From positions 1,544,680 to 1,608,679 of the forward strand of contig CP130741.1 in NCBI GenBank assembly GCA_030586155.1: a stretch of 64,000 nt of DNA, in the 5' to 3' direction. Shown here one piece after another: positions 25,229 through 33,266 of this stretch; the stretch's first letter is position 1; the number at the start of each line of letters is the position of its first letter. Below the pieces are notes generated by a model. The model worked only from the letters and a program-made list of their open reading frames with translations. It was not told the DNA's origin and searched no databases. The DNA comes from Eubacteriaceae bacterium ES3 (GTDB taxonomy: Bacteria > Bacillota > Clostridia > Eubacteriales > Eubacteriaceae). The translations under genes were made by a program, and so were the position numbers.

Positions 25229-25423
25229 TTAATGCGTTTTCTTACCGTATTCAAAAGCCTGAATCAAAACTTCTTTAAGGCCCCAAACTGAAATGTCCAG
25301 GAAATCTTCATGATCGCTGTGCCTCGTTTCAAGGTCTCCTCTTTGTTCAATGCTGTAGAATGCTTCCTTGGCAATTTCCAAAAGCGCTTCGTAATCTTTC
25401 TTGCTAATTTTTTGTTCCTGCAT
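25229..25423 (-). CDS. small DUF6900-like protein
   Basis: A 64-residue acidic protein, MQEQKISKKDYEALLEIAKE then SIEQRGDLETRHSDHEDFLD and ISVWGLKEVLIQAFEYGKK. The segment LETR.SD..DF.D.SVWG.KE is a pattern I associate with the small DUF6900 family of Firmicute phages and mobile elements. Function is unknown. A Shine-Dalgarno-like GGGGG lies before the start, and a terminator-like hairpin follows the stop. Confidence 0.65.
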   Translation of the reverse strand: MQEQKISKKDYEALLEIAKEAFYSIEQRGDLETRHSDHEDFLDISVWGLKEVLIQAFEYGKKTH

Positions 25424-25506
25424 GGCGTTGGCCCCCTTTTTTTATTGTGTACATATTAGCTCTATGTCACACTAATAGCAAGTTATATACACAAAATAGC
25501 GTAGAA

Positions 25507-26175
25507 TCAGATGTCGTCTTTTTTAGTACCGTGTTTAAAAGCAGAACTGCCAGATAAGTTTGAAAGTAAAATCTTCCGGGTTGTTTTATACTCATCCCCA
25601 ATAAAGCCAAGCCGCAGCAGGAAACAACGAAAAGTATATTTTTCATTTTCAACTATCTTGACGGTTGCTGAAATGCGCTTTTGATTCTTAGCCATGTCAC
25701 AAATGGCTGCAATAAATTGTGTGTAAGCTTTGATAGCATCTGGTTCAGCATTTGCTGAGAACCATGGGAAGCGCAGTGAATCCCGCGTTTTTTCGAGGTG
25801 TAATGAATCAGCACCAAGGGCTTTTTTAATCAAATGGCATTTGCTAATAATCAGGTTTTCAAGGTTATGAATCGCTTCATCCGTAAATCCTTCTTTTGGA
25901 ATTTCAATGATGAGTTCGTCATCTTCTTCATCCGGAGTTTCTGGAGTTTCAAAAGTAAATCCCTTTGATTGTAAGCTTTCTAGTAAACTCTCACTTGCAG
26001 ACTTTTCAATACTTTCAGAAATAATTAATCCTCCCTGTTTGTCAACTTCAAAATCGCCAATGGTGTACGAAAAGCTTGGTGTCCCCTGATAAATAGGTTT
26101 AGTCTCAAGGATTTCACCAATGGCTGCGATCAGAGCTTTACGATCATTATCGATTAATTGGAATCTTCCGGTCAT
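25507..26175 (-). CDS. conserved phage protein of unknown function
   Basis: A 222-residue protein starting MTGRFQLIDNDRKALIAAIG. The pattern of an N-terminal TKPIYQGTPSFSYTIGDFEV, a middle acidic linker (PETPDEEDDELIIEIPKEGF) and a C-terminal DAIKAYTQFIAAICDMAKNQ with KYTFRCFLLRLGFIGDEYK recurs in Firmicute prophages, sometimes labelled 'virulence-related'. No catalytic motif is visible and there is no signal peptide. It overlaps the upstream 68-residue gene by 4 bases, so the two are expressed together. Confidence 0.6.
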   Translation of the reverse strand: MTGRFQLIDNDRKALIAAIGEILETKPIYQGTPSFSYTIGDFEVDKQGGLIISESIEKSASESLLESLQSKGFTFETPETPDEEDDELIIEIPKEGFTDEAIHNLENLIISKCHLIKKALGADSLHLEKTRDSLRFPWFSANAEPDAIKAYTQFIAAICDMAKNQKRISATVKIVENEKYTFRCFLLRLGFIGDEYKTTRKILLSNLSGSSAFKHGTKKDDI

Positions 26176-26378
26176 GACTCTTCACCGTTTTGAGGGGCTT
26201 TTGAAAGAATTTGAAATCTTTTTTCTTCGATGAGGTCTTGCAGTTCGTCAGGTCCGTAAATTAATACCTGGTCACTGGCTCCACTTGTTTCGGCTAAAAC
26301 TAAATCTTTACCCCAGAATCCAACAATCTGATAAGCTTTCTTTCCATCTCCAGTCATTAATAATGTACCTTTTTTCAT
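26172..26378 (-). CDS. small hypothetical phage protein
   Basis: A 68-residue protein starting MKKGTLLMTGDGKKAYQIVG, mostly beta-like, with a Lys/Glu-rich end. It is preceded by AAGGAG at a good distance and overlaps the next gene by 4 bases. I do not recognise the family. It probably works with the 222-residue neighbour, because they are coupled. Confidence 0.5.
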   Translation of the reverse strand: MKKGTLLMTGDGKKAYQIVGFWGKDLVLAETSGASDQVLIYGPDELQDLIEEKRFQILSKAPQNGEES

Positions 26379-26455
26379 GATCCTTCTCCTTAGTGTAGTT
26401 TTTGTTGTGTCTATATATCACTGAAAAGGCCTATAATAGCAAGTTGTTTTTCACA

Positions 26456-27772
26456 TTAATCCTTTTCTTTCCTGCCTTTCTGAAGGTCATTAACGTTGCC
26501 TTCTTGAAAAGAAAGTTCTACTGAATCAGGATTATAAAGCGCAGAACAATCCAGGGTCGTACCATTTCTGATTACTTTGATATCATCGGTAGTCCCTTTT
26601 AGTGCTACATATCGTTTGACAATTACTGATGCATATTTGGGGTCCATTTCCATCAGATAGCCCGTTCGATTCATTTGCTCGGCAGCTATTAGAGTTGATC
26701 CGCTTCCACCAAATAAGTCCAACACGATTCCGTTTTCCTGGGATGAAAGTCCCATTGGATAACCAATCAGAGGAAGCGGTTTCGTCGTTGGGTGTAGTTT
26801 TGATTTAGTCGGCTTGTCAAATTCCCATACGGTCGTTTGTTTACGGTCACCATAGAATTTGTGTTTTGAGGTATCCTTGAATGCATATATTACCGGTTCA
26901 TGCCGCATCTGAAAATCCATCCGCCCAATCACCAGCGCATTCTTGACCCAGATACAGGTTGTCGAATAATGAAATCCTGCATTCACCGTAGCATTAAAGA
27001 AGTTCACTTTTTCAGCATCCGAGTGAAAAATATAAATCGGAGACCCATCAGCAAGATGTTGATATGCATTTGTAAGCGCGTCTAAAAGAAATTGATAAAA
27101 CTTTTCACTATCGGTCCAACTGTCATTCATAATCTTCATTCCAGTCCCACCCTGGTAACTGCAGTTGTAGGGTGGATCGGTAATACAAAGATTTGCTTTT
27201 TTGCCGTCCATCAGTGTAGTAACATCATCATACTTTGTTGAATCTCCACATAAAAGGCGGTGACGACCCAACAACCAGACATCGCCGGGTTCTACAAAAC
27301 TTTGTCCATCCAGCGCTTCATCGACATCAAAATCATCCTCCTGGATTTCTTCATCATTTTCACTTTTGAACAAATCCGCAATCTCATCTTCCTCAAAACC
27401 GGTAAGGGATACATCGAAATCGGCCCCCTGCAAGGATTCAATTTCAATTCTCAAAAGTTCTCCATCCCAGCCAGCGTCCTGAGCAAACCGATTGTCGGCA
27501 ATAATGTATGCCTTCTTCTGAGCTTCTGTAAGATGATCAACGAGTACGCATGGGACTTCGGTGATGCCTTCTTCCTGGGCTGCCATGACCCTGCCGTGTC
27601 CGGCAATTATCCCGTGATTGCTGTCGATGATAACTGGATTAATAAATCCGAACTCCCGCAGAGAAGATCTCAGCTTATTAATTTGTTCATTTGAATGTGT
27701 CCGGGCATTATTGATATAAGGGACCAGTTTATTGGTTTTGACCATTTGCATTTCTGTTATTGTTTTTTTCAT
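26456..27772 (-). CDS. DNA methyltransferase with N-terminal ParB-like domain
   Basis: A 438-residue phage 'ParB/MTase' protein. Residues 10-110 are a ParB/Srx-like domain (IIAGHGRVMAAQEEGITEVP). After an acidic linker the methyltransferase domain has motif IV ITDPPYN (about residue 197) before motif I LDLFGGSGSTLIAAE (about 355), the order of the beta class of N6-adenine or N4-cytosine enzymes; target YRFDFQ-type motifs are not evident. It likely modifies phage DNA against host restriction. It lies between the small terminase and the small conserved genes, in the usual place for such enzymes in Firmicute phages. Confidence 0.88.
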   Translation of the reverse strand: MKKTITEMQMVKTNKLVPYINNARTHSNEQINKLRSSLREFGFINPVIIDSNHGIIAGHGRVMAAQEEGITEVPCVLVDHLTEAQKKAYIIADNRFAQDAGWDGELLRIEIESLQGADFDVSLTGFEEDEIADLFKSENDEEIQEDDFDVDEALDGQSFVEPGDVWLLGRHRLLCGDSTKYDDVTTLMDGKKANLCITDPPYNCSYQGGTGMKIMNDSWTDSEKFYQFLLDALTNAYQHLADGSPIYIFHSDAEKVNFFNATVNAGFHYSTTCIWVKNALVIGRMDFQMRHEPVIYAFKDTSKHKFYGDRKQTTVWEFDKPTKSKLHPTTKPLPLIGYPMGLSSQENGIVLDLFGGSGSTLIAAEQMNRTGYLMEMDPKYASVIVKRYVALKGTTDDIKVIRNGTTLDCSALYNPDSVELSFQEGNVNDLQKGRKEKD

Positions 27773-27787
27773 TGGATCACCACCTCT

Positions 27788-28321
27788 TTATTTCCGTCCT
27801 GACAGCAGACGCTCCATCATATCATCGTGAGGAGTTCCACCGCTGTAGGCAACGGAGCAATTTTCTTTTACGACCTGGTGTATCTGATACCAGATCTGAT
27901 TGGACTGCTTTAAATATTGTTGCGACATGGAAACGTAAGGGCTGGCAATGGCATTACCGGTTGTAGGATGCTTAGCTAAAAAACCATATTCAGAAATACA
28001 TTCTTCGCACTGGATCCAACGGGAAACGCTCATGGCGTACTGCTCAATCAGATGCCTGCTGACCAGTTGATCACATTCCCGTTCCTTCAGCCATAGATAG
28101 ATTTCATTGAAAATTTCTTCGGCGCATAGATTTTTACCATTTTTCTGAGTCGCTTTCAAGTACTCTTTCACCGGCGGAACATCGGCTCCAATAAAAGAGG
28201 CAGGCTCGGGTAGCACCATTGCACCATCCAGCCTGCCATCACTTATTTTTTCTGTAAGAGCCTTTGATTTCCGCCCGGCCCCAATTCGAGCTCCGCCGCG
28301 GTTTGTCCCGTCCTTTGCCAT
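27788..28321 (-). CDS. small terminase subunit, P27 family
   Basis: A protein of about 177 residues starting MAKDGTNRGGARIGAGRKSK, the Arg/Gly-rich beginning common to P27-type small terminases. The middle is helical (CAEEIFNEIYLWLKERECDQ, LIEQYAMSVSRWIQCEECIS) and the end has ASPYVSMSQQYLKQSNQIWY. It recognises phage DNA and hands it to the large subunit. I use the ATG at 28321, nearer to the GGTGA ribosome site than the in-frame ATG at 28330. It is separated from the large subunit by five genes. Confidence 0.85.
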   Translation of the reverse strand: MAKDGTNRGGARIGAGRKSKALTEKISDGRLDGAMVLPEPASFIGADVPPVKEYLKATQKNGKNLCAEEIFNEIYLWLKERECDQLVSRHLIEQYAMSVSRWIQCEECISEYGFLAKHPTTGNAIASPYVSMSQQYLKQSNQIWYQIHQVVKENCSVAYSGGTPHDDMMERLLSGRK

Positions 28322-28330
28322 GTTTTTCAC

Positions 28331-28456
28331 CTGCCTTTTTCCTGCAGGGGGTTAATACCCCCTTTGATTTCCGTTTTTTTCGCGCGTGCCCCCCTGCCCG
28401 TTGCATTTGCAACACGTTTTAGCGATTATTGCACCCCCACCCCGCAAAATTATGGC
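28331..28456. other. non-coding gap upstream of small terminase, with two palindromes
   Basis: No gene is seen. A GGGGG-loop-CCCCC hairpin lies near 28346-28363 and the palindrome GTTGCATTTGCAAC near 28399-28412. It may hold the late promoter for packaging genes (minus) and is followed by the toxin-antitoxin promoter (plus). No clear -35/-10 pair for the minus strand was found. Confidence 0.4.
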
Positions 28457-28493
28457 TAATCTAAAGAAATAATTGTATAATATCTTTAGATTA
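28457..28493 (+). promoter_or_regulatory. toxin-antitoxin promoter within an 11-base inverted repeat
   Basis: Perfect arms TAATCTAAAGA (28457-28467) and TCTTTAGATTA (28483-28493) surround the -10 TATAAT (28476-28481); AAGGAGG follows at 28497-28503 before the antitoxin ATG at 28512. This is the standard layout for autorepression by a Phd-type antitoxin. Confidence 0.8.
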
Positions 28494-28511
28494 ATCAAGG
28501 AGGACAATTAA

Positions 28512-28784
28512 ATGCCAAACATTAAATCCAGTACGGATCTTAGAAACAATTACAATGAGATATCTAAATTCTGCCATGAAAATGAAGAGCCAGTCTTTAT
28601 CACCAAAAATGGTCAGGGGGACTTGGCGGTAATGAGCATTGAAGCTTACGAATTATTAAATGGTAAGCTTGAACTCTATCGTGCTCTTGATGAAGGACGC
28701 TCCGCTATCAAAGCCGGAGAAAAACGTCCACTGGCCAATGTAATGAATGACCTACGCAAAGAGATAATCGATGGCAACTTATAG
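28512..28784 (+). CDS. antitoxin, Phd/YefM family
   Basis: A 90-residue protein starting MPNIKSSTDLRNNYNEISKF. The N-terminal fold is that of Phd/YefM antitoxins (PVFITKNGQGDLAVMSIEAY, about residues 28-47), which binds DNA as a dimer and represses its own promoter. The C-terminal part (residues 50-90, charged) would wrap the toxin. It is on the plus strand, against all surrounding phage genes, and its stop overlaps the toxin start by 14 bases. It is an addiction moron within the prophage. Confidence 0.88.
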   Translation: MPNIKSSTDLRNNYNEISKFCHENEEPVFITKNGQGDLAVMSIEAYELLNGKLELYRALDEGRSAIKAGEKRPLANVMNDLRKEIIDGNL

Positions 28785-29085
28785 AATTGATATTTCTAAA
28801 CCAGCGGAAAATGATCTCCGCGATATTATTCTGTACATTTCGTCACAATTATCAGCACCAATGACTGCTACAAAAATGATGGACACAATTGAAGAAGCAC
28901 TCCTTAGTTTAGCCGAGATGCCGGAGAAATATCCACTTGTAAGAGATGAAAGCCTATCTTCAATGGGATATCGAAAACTTTTGATTAAGAATTATATTGC
29001 TTTCTATACCATTGATGAACTATTAAAAGTGGTCAATGTAGAAAGAATTCTCTACGCCCGTCGTGATTGGCTTCGCCTTTTATAA
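28771..29085 (+). CDS. toxin, RelE/ParE superfamily
   Basis: A 104-residue protein, MATYRIDISKPAENDLRDII, with the RelE/ParE layout: two N-terminal helices (LYISSQLSAPMTATKMMDTI), then EMPEKYPLVRDESLSSMGYRKL and the beta strands YIAFYTIDELLKVVNVERIL ending YARRDW. ParE-type members inhibit gyrase and RelE-type members cut mRNA at the ribosome. Sequence alone does not decide; the ending resembles ParE-like proteins. It overlaps the antitoxin gene, so the two are translationally coupled. It ends 3 bases before the stop of the convergent HNH gene. Confidence 0.87.
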   Translation: MATYRIDISKPAENDLRDIILYISSQLSAPMTATKMMDTIEEALLSLAEMPEKYPLVRDESLSSMGYRKLLIKNYIAFYTIDELLKVVNVERILYARRDWLRLL

Positions 29086-29088
29086 GCA

Positions 29089-29454
29089 TCAGTGTCTGTC
29101 CCATCGGCCACCTTCTTTGGCGGTTATGGTTGAATGACAGCTGCTACACAAAGCCATAAGATTTTTTTCATCATGGGTACCACCTTTTGACAAGGGTTTG
29201 ATGTGATGAACCTCCTGAGCCGGGGTTAGCCGTCCTTCTTTTAAACACTGTTCACAAAGTGGATTGTTCTTAATGTATTTGTTTCTGATTTTCTTCCAGG
29301 CCCAGCCATAGTGTTTTCGTGTTTCCGGATCGCGCGCGTACTTATTGTATTGTTGGTCATGTAATTTTTGATGCTTCTCACAAAATCGTCCGTCCGTTAA
29401 TTCACCGCAACCAGGATGGCTGCAAGGGCGCTTTGGTTTTCTTGGTATGATCAT
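29089..29454 (-). CDS. HNH endonuclease
   Basis: A protein of about 121 residues starting MIIPRKPKRPCSHPGCGELT. It has an N-terminal Cys motif (CSHPGCG...CEKHQ) and a core HNH domain: CEQCLKEGRLTPAQEVHHIK then PLSKGGTHDEKNLMALCSSC and H. The ATG at 29454 is preceded by GAGGTG; the longer frame upstream reads through the terminator hairpin and is unlikely. HNH proteins next to the small terminase are part of the packaging machinery in many HK97-type phages. It is convergent with the RelE/ParE toxin gene. Confidence 0.87.
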   Translation of the reverse strand: MIIPRKPKRPCSHPGCGELTDGRFCEKHQKLHDQQYNKYARDPETRKHYGWAWKKIRNKYIKNNPLCEQCLKEGRLTPAQEVHHIKPLSKGGTHDEKNLMALCSSCHSTITAKEGGRWDRH

Positions 29455-29471
29455 CACCTCATTTTTTGCAA

Positions 29472-29505
29472 TAAAAAAGTCCTGCTGGATTCTTCCAACA
29501 AGACT
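29472..29505 (-). terminator. terminator after the RinA/DUF1492-type regulator
   Basis: Arms AGTCCTGCTGGA (29478-29489) and TCCAACAAGACT (29494-29505) pair with two G-U and are followed by T on the minus strand. It lies between the regulator gene and the HNH start, at the early/late border. Confidence 0.65.
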
Positions 29506-29584
29506 CATATCTTTTGATATATTTTCTCTAGCATAATAATAACACACTACCCCCGTGGACATCCACTGATATCCACGGCACATT

Positions 29585-30019
29585 TCAAATTTTTGTAAAT
29601 TTTTTTGGGATTTTTATATGATCTATTGCCAAATCATGCCATCGACGGATGGTACGCTCATTAACACTCATGACTTCCCCAATTTTAGCCCAGGTGAAGT
29701 TGTGAACATAACGATAATGCAAAACCATCCGTTCGTCCATATTGCTGACGCTCTCAATCACCTGTGAAACTTCTTTTTTGTATGCCACAAGTAAATCAAT
29801 ATCGGCGTTGATTTCATTTTCCAGATCAATGATCTTAATAACAATATCCTCCATCCGATGTGTTTTTCTCGAAGGACTGCCAGGCATATCGCTGATCGTA
29901 CTGGTCGCTTTGCAGGCAAGTGAGTGGAGTGTATTAACCTGTTCAATTTTACTATTGATACGCTCATCTAAGCGATAAGACTGTCCCAAGTATTCTTTTG
30001 CCGTCATTACCTCATTCAT
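29585..30019 (-). CDS. phage transcriptional regulator with sigma-like HTH (DUF1492/ArpU type)
   Basis: A protein of about 144 residues starting MNEVMTAKEYLGQSYRLDER. The N-terminal two thirds is a long helix (KIEQVNTLHSLACKATSTIS...DLLVAYKKEVSQVIESVSNM), and the C-terminus is a region 4-like helix-turn-helix (YRYVHNFTWAKIGEVMSVNERTIRRWH in parts, about residues 105-130). This is the build of late-gene activators of Firmicute phages (RinA/ArpU/DUF1492). Located at the end of the early region just before packaging genes, it probably turns on late transcription. Confidence 0.78.
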   Translation of the reverse strand: MNEVMTAKEYLGQSYRLDERINSKIEQVNTLHSLACKATSTISDMPGSPSRKTHRMEDIVIKIIDLENEINADIDLLVAYKKEVSQVIESVSNMDERMVLHYRYVHNFTWAKIGEVMSVNERTIRRWHDLAIDHIKIPKKFTKI

Positions 30020-30278
30020 AATCGTTGACCTCCTCATTGAGTTTTTTAATCAGCATCTCAGGTGGAATATCTGTAATAGCTGAATATAAGCTACTCCTAA
30101 AAAATCTCTCCACCTCTCGCTTGGTATACTTTGAGACTTCATCTTCTGGTAATCTTACCAGTTTTTTCAATGCTCTGCGATAATCTCTAACCGCTTGTAG
30201 AATAATGCCATTGCCAAGTTCTAGGTAGTTTTCGCCATGATCGACAAATCGTGCCGCATTCTTCTGAGTATTATTCAT
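30012..30278 (-). CDS. small hypothetical phage protein
   Basis: An 88-residue helical protein (MNNTQKNAARFVDHGENYLE) with LPEDEVSKYTKREVERFFRS near the centre. No family recognised. It overlaps the regulator gene by about 8 bases and starts 25 bases after the VRR-NUC stop, so it is in the same transcript. Confidence 0.5.
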   Translation of the reverse strand: MNNTQKNAARFVDHGENYLELGNGIILQAVRDYRRALKKLVRLPEDEVSKYTKREVERFFRSSLYSAITDIPPEMLIKKLNEEVNDYE

Positions 30279-30302
30279 AGAAATTCTTCCTCCAATATTT
30301 AA

Positions 30303-30593
30303 TTACATTTTTACCTTTTCAACATCAATTGTGGCCTTGACTTCGTCTACTGAACGAACCACCACTGCCATGCCTCCAGCCGCATTAATTTTTCGTATTG
30401 TAGCCAGCTGCAATTTAGTTGGCTGTCCTTTGTCCGTCTTTACTTCAAAACCTAAAAATCTGCCACAATAACAACAGATAATATCCGGTATACCAGCTGT
30501 TCCATACATCCCTCCATGTTCTTTCCAGAAAAAACAACCCTCTACAGTTTTTAAATACTTCAAAATCGCTTTTACAATATCTGCCTCTTTCAT
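30303..30593 (-). CDS. VRR-NUC domain nuclease
   Basis: A 96-residue protein starting MKEADIVKAILKYLKTVEGC. It has the compact VRR-NUC (PD-D/ExK) fold: FFWKEHGGMYGTAGIPDIIC supplies the GxPD motif, FLGFEVKTDKGQPTKLQLAT the ExK, and the closing strand is GGMAVVVRSVDEVKA. In phages such stand-alone nucleases lie in replication modules and act as structure-specific nucleases, possibly on Holliday junctions. It follows the primase-helicase gene after a 195-base AT-rich gap with a large inverted repeat. Confidence 0.87.
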   Translation of the reverse strand: MKEADIVKAILKYLKTVEGCFFWKEHGGMYGTAGIPDIICCYCGRFLGFEVKTDKGQPTKLQLATIRKINAAGGMAVVVRSVDEVKATIDVEKVKM

Positions 30594-30788
30594 CTGTCAA
30601 ATGACCTCCTGTTAAATCCAGCCTTCAGACACATATGACACGTAAATTCCTATTTTTATAAAAATTGTTATTAAAATATAAGTATCTATATATATTTGTA
30701 ATAATAAAAAGTAATAGGATTTTGGTGTAAAGACGTGTCATAGTGTCAATGCATAAACAATGGTTAAATATACGTTATCTGAGCATAA
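30594..30788. promoter_or_regulatory. AT-rich gap with spaced inverted repeats, candidate replication origin
   Basis: No gene is seen. GACACATATGACACGT (30628-30643) is nearly an inverted copy of ACGTGTCATAGTGTC (30733-30747), differing by one inserted base. Each arm holds two GTGTC units. The 90 bases between are very AT-rich (long A/T runs at 30650-30720). The position, directly after the primase-helicase gene, suits an origin with iterons; a regulator site is the alternative. Confidence 0.45.
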
Positions 30789-33266
30789 TTACCCTAATAT
30801 TTCGCCAAGAATAATACCCTTGATAATTCTACGCTTACCAAGCGAATCGACACCACGTTCCGTTCCTGGGATAGTATCTAACAGTTGGCGCACAAATGCT
30901 TTCTGTGAAAATGGTTTAAGTCCGCACTCCTCACAATAACCCTTATAAGCGTTAAAAAGTTCAGTGGAACCAACTTCACGCGAAACTTCTACCAGGCAGC
31001 ATTCCTTCACAAAAGATAAAACACTGTTACTCTCTTCCCGATATTGCTGCAGTTCTTCCTTGTTTACATTTGTTTCAGAGAATCGATAATGGTTGTTGAT
31101 TAGACGTTTCAATCCTTCTAAAGCAAATAAAAAAATACCATCTGCTTCCAATTGCAGCTTATCCAAAAGTTCCGGATCCTTACTGTTTTCCGGTACAGCA
31201 TGATCAAAACGCACAATAATTAATCGACGATAGAAACCTTCAGACTTGTCTCCATAATTTCTGGGAATCGAATTGCAGGAGAATAGCAACCTCGCAGTGG
31301 ATTGAAACGAGAATGGATTTTTATTCTTTTTCTCAACCGTCAGATAATCTTCTCCAACCAGCGCTTTAAAAATTCCGTTATCATCAATATTCTTAGTTGG
31401 CAGGTCAGCAAAGATATTTGCCAGTTTTCCAAATAATTCGGCGGTCTTAAAACGCTCATTCAAGGCCTGCCATGCCACGTTGGATACATTGTGGCTGCCC
31501 AGCAAGATTTCGTTTAAAACTAATAGGAGCTGGGATTTACCCGATCCACCGGTACCCACAATCACAAAACATTTCTGAGCACGAGTGATTGGCACAAGAA
31601 AATAACCAATCATCTCCTGAATTAACGGAATCTGGTTTTTGTCCAATACTTCATGAAGATACTTTACAAATCGAGGGCAGGTTGCCTTCGGATCATAGGA
31701 GACATTTAGCTGCACTGTTGAATAATAATCCGGTGCATGATCGGTTAAAGTATCATCAATAACGTTATACAATCCGTTTTTGACATTGATGATAAAAGGA
31801 TTGGCATTGAGTTCACGAATATCCTTCTGGACCAAAAGCCGCCATTGACGTTCGGCATCGGTAATCTGATTCATTTTGACTTCCCGGGATATCATTTTTT
31901 CCCGGACCATCTTTTGTGCTTCAAGCTCTGGCATCTCACGATAGACGCCATTTTGATAAAGATAATATTGCTCAGCCGCATAAAAGACTTTTTCCGTGAT
32001 TGACATATGCTCAGCCAGTACGCCTGGTAGAAATTTCAAGCCACGTTCCGTTGGTTCGTACCAGCTTGGGAATTCCATTTCGACCCGATTTTTCCTTGCC
32101 TTCAGTCCCCCTGTATATTCTTTATTTAAATTTTTATACAAGATGATCAGCGGTTTAAGATCCGTATTCTTAAGTCCAAAATGGGCCTTTATTTCGTAAT
32201 TGATGATCGTCTCAGCGGTCACTGAATCCTGGTTATAAAGGTAGTCTTCCACAAAGATTCTGGCGGTCTGAATATCATCCACGACAGCATTTTTTACAGG
32301 AAGATTGGCGATACTGGACCTGAGTCCATCCAGGCTCATTGGGAGATAACAGAGGGCTGCTGGGGCTTTACACTGACAATCTCCGTTTAACATCCGGGGA
32401 CATTTAAACCCTTTATCGGCAATTGTCTGACACGTGATTGGTCGGGTACCAGATTCGAGAAAATGATTAATTTTCTTCTGCGTATTCTGCACTGAATAAT
32501 CAGGATGCGGCTTAGACATTTTATGAATCTGACTTGTTCCATCTTTAAAGACGGCAAGGTTTGTCACCATGGCATACCAGTCATGCTCTGATAGGGTTGT
32601 AGCATTTTCACGACAATGCTTGATAAAATTACATTCTTTAAGGACAATGTTAAGCCCCTTTTCCGACCCGTTTTTTGTTTCGATCTTTTCTTCTTTGATG
32701 GCTGGCAAAGCAGCCGATAGTTGTGCTTGAGTGTATCGGCGCTCAGGGTGAAAGGCGACGCACGTAACCATTACCGGATCCCCTTTGCAATGATAAAAAC
32801 CCGGAAGGCGCATGACACGACTTTCATTGATGCACATGGGGTCACCCCTAAACTGCTTTACCAGCTGCTTTTGAATTCCTCGAAATACCGATACATTTGA
32901 ATCCTTGATGAACCAATAGGTATGCAATGATTTTTTTGTCTTGATAATCATTGAAGGTGGAAGCGAAAATTCCTCTATCTGTTTTTGCTGTTCTTCAAAG
33001 GATAACTCATCACATTCGACGAACTGGGCATTGATCCGGGTGATACTGCCATCATCATGACCGCCAGTATTAACGACAAAGAAAATACCGCGATTCATCT
33101 TATTGTGCTGTTTTAGGATAGCTTCAATGGACTGATATTTGCCGCACTCGACAGAAAGCTTTTGTCCAGTAAACGTGCCCTCTTTTCGGTCATCAAAGAT
33201 CCGAAAACAGACGCTATCCTCCGGGTTTAACAAACTCTGTAAGATTTCCTGGGCTGATACATCCAT
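30789..33266 (-). CDS. phage primase-helicase (D5/P4-type)
   Basis: An 825-residue two-part replication protein. The N-terminal about 300 residues form a primase-like region (VECDELSFEEQQKQIEEF, SLHTYWFIKDSNVSVFRGIQ, ESRVMRLPGFYHCKGDPVMV), with a Cys cluster GFKCPRMLNGDCQCKAPAAL near 290. The C-terminal half is a superfamily 3-like helicase: Walker A VGTGGSGKSQLLLVLNEIL (about 560), Walker B-like LANIFADLPTKNI, and SCNSIPRNYGDKSEGFYRRL as motif C/arginine finger region. It unwinds and primes phage DNA. It overlaps the polymerase stop by one base and is followed by the candidate origin. Confidence 0.92.
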   Translation of the reverse strand: MDVSAQEILQSLLNPEDSVCFRIFDDRKEGTFTGQKLSVECGKYQSIEAILKQHNKMNRGIFFVVNTGGHDDGSITRINAQFVECDELSFEEQQKQIEEFSLPPSMIIKTKKSLHTYWFIKDSNVSVFRGIQKQLVKQFRGDPMCINESRVMRLPGFYHCKGDPVMVTCVAFHPERRYTQAQLSAALPAIKEEKIETKNGSEKGLNIVLKECNFIKHCRENATTLSEHDWYAMVTNLAVFKDGTSQIHKMSKPHPDYSVQNTQKKINHFLESGTRPITCQTIADKGFKCPRMLNGDCQCKAPAALCYLPMSLDGLRSSIANLPVKNAVVDDIQTARIFVEDYLYNQDSVTAETIINYEIKAHFGLKNTDLKPLIILYKNLNKEYTGGLKARKNRVEMEFPSWYEPTERGLKFLPGVLAEHMSITEKVFYAAEQYYLYQNGVYREMPELEAQKMVREKMISREVKMNQITDAERQWRLLVQKDIRELNANPFIINVKNGLYNVIDDTLTDHAPDYYSTVQLNVSYDPKATCPRFVKYLHEVLDKNQIPLIQEMIGYFLVPITRAQKCFVIVGTGGSGKSQLLLVLNEILLGSHNVSNVAWQALNERFKTAELFGKLANIFADLPTKNIDDNGIFKALVGEDYLTVEKKNKNPFSFQSTARLLFSCNSIPRNYGDKSEGFYRRLIIVRFDHAVPENSKDPELLDKLQLEADGIFLFALEGLKRLINNHYRFSETNVNKEELQQYREESNSVLSFVKECCLVEVSREVGSTELFNAYKGYCEECGLKPFSQKAFVRQLLDTIPGTERGVDSLGKRRIIKGIILGEILG

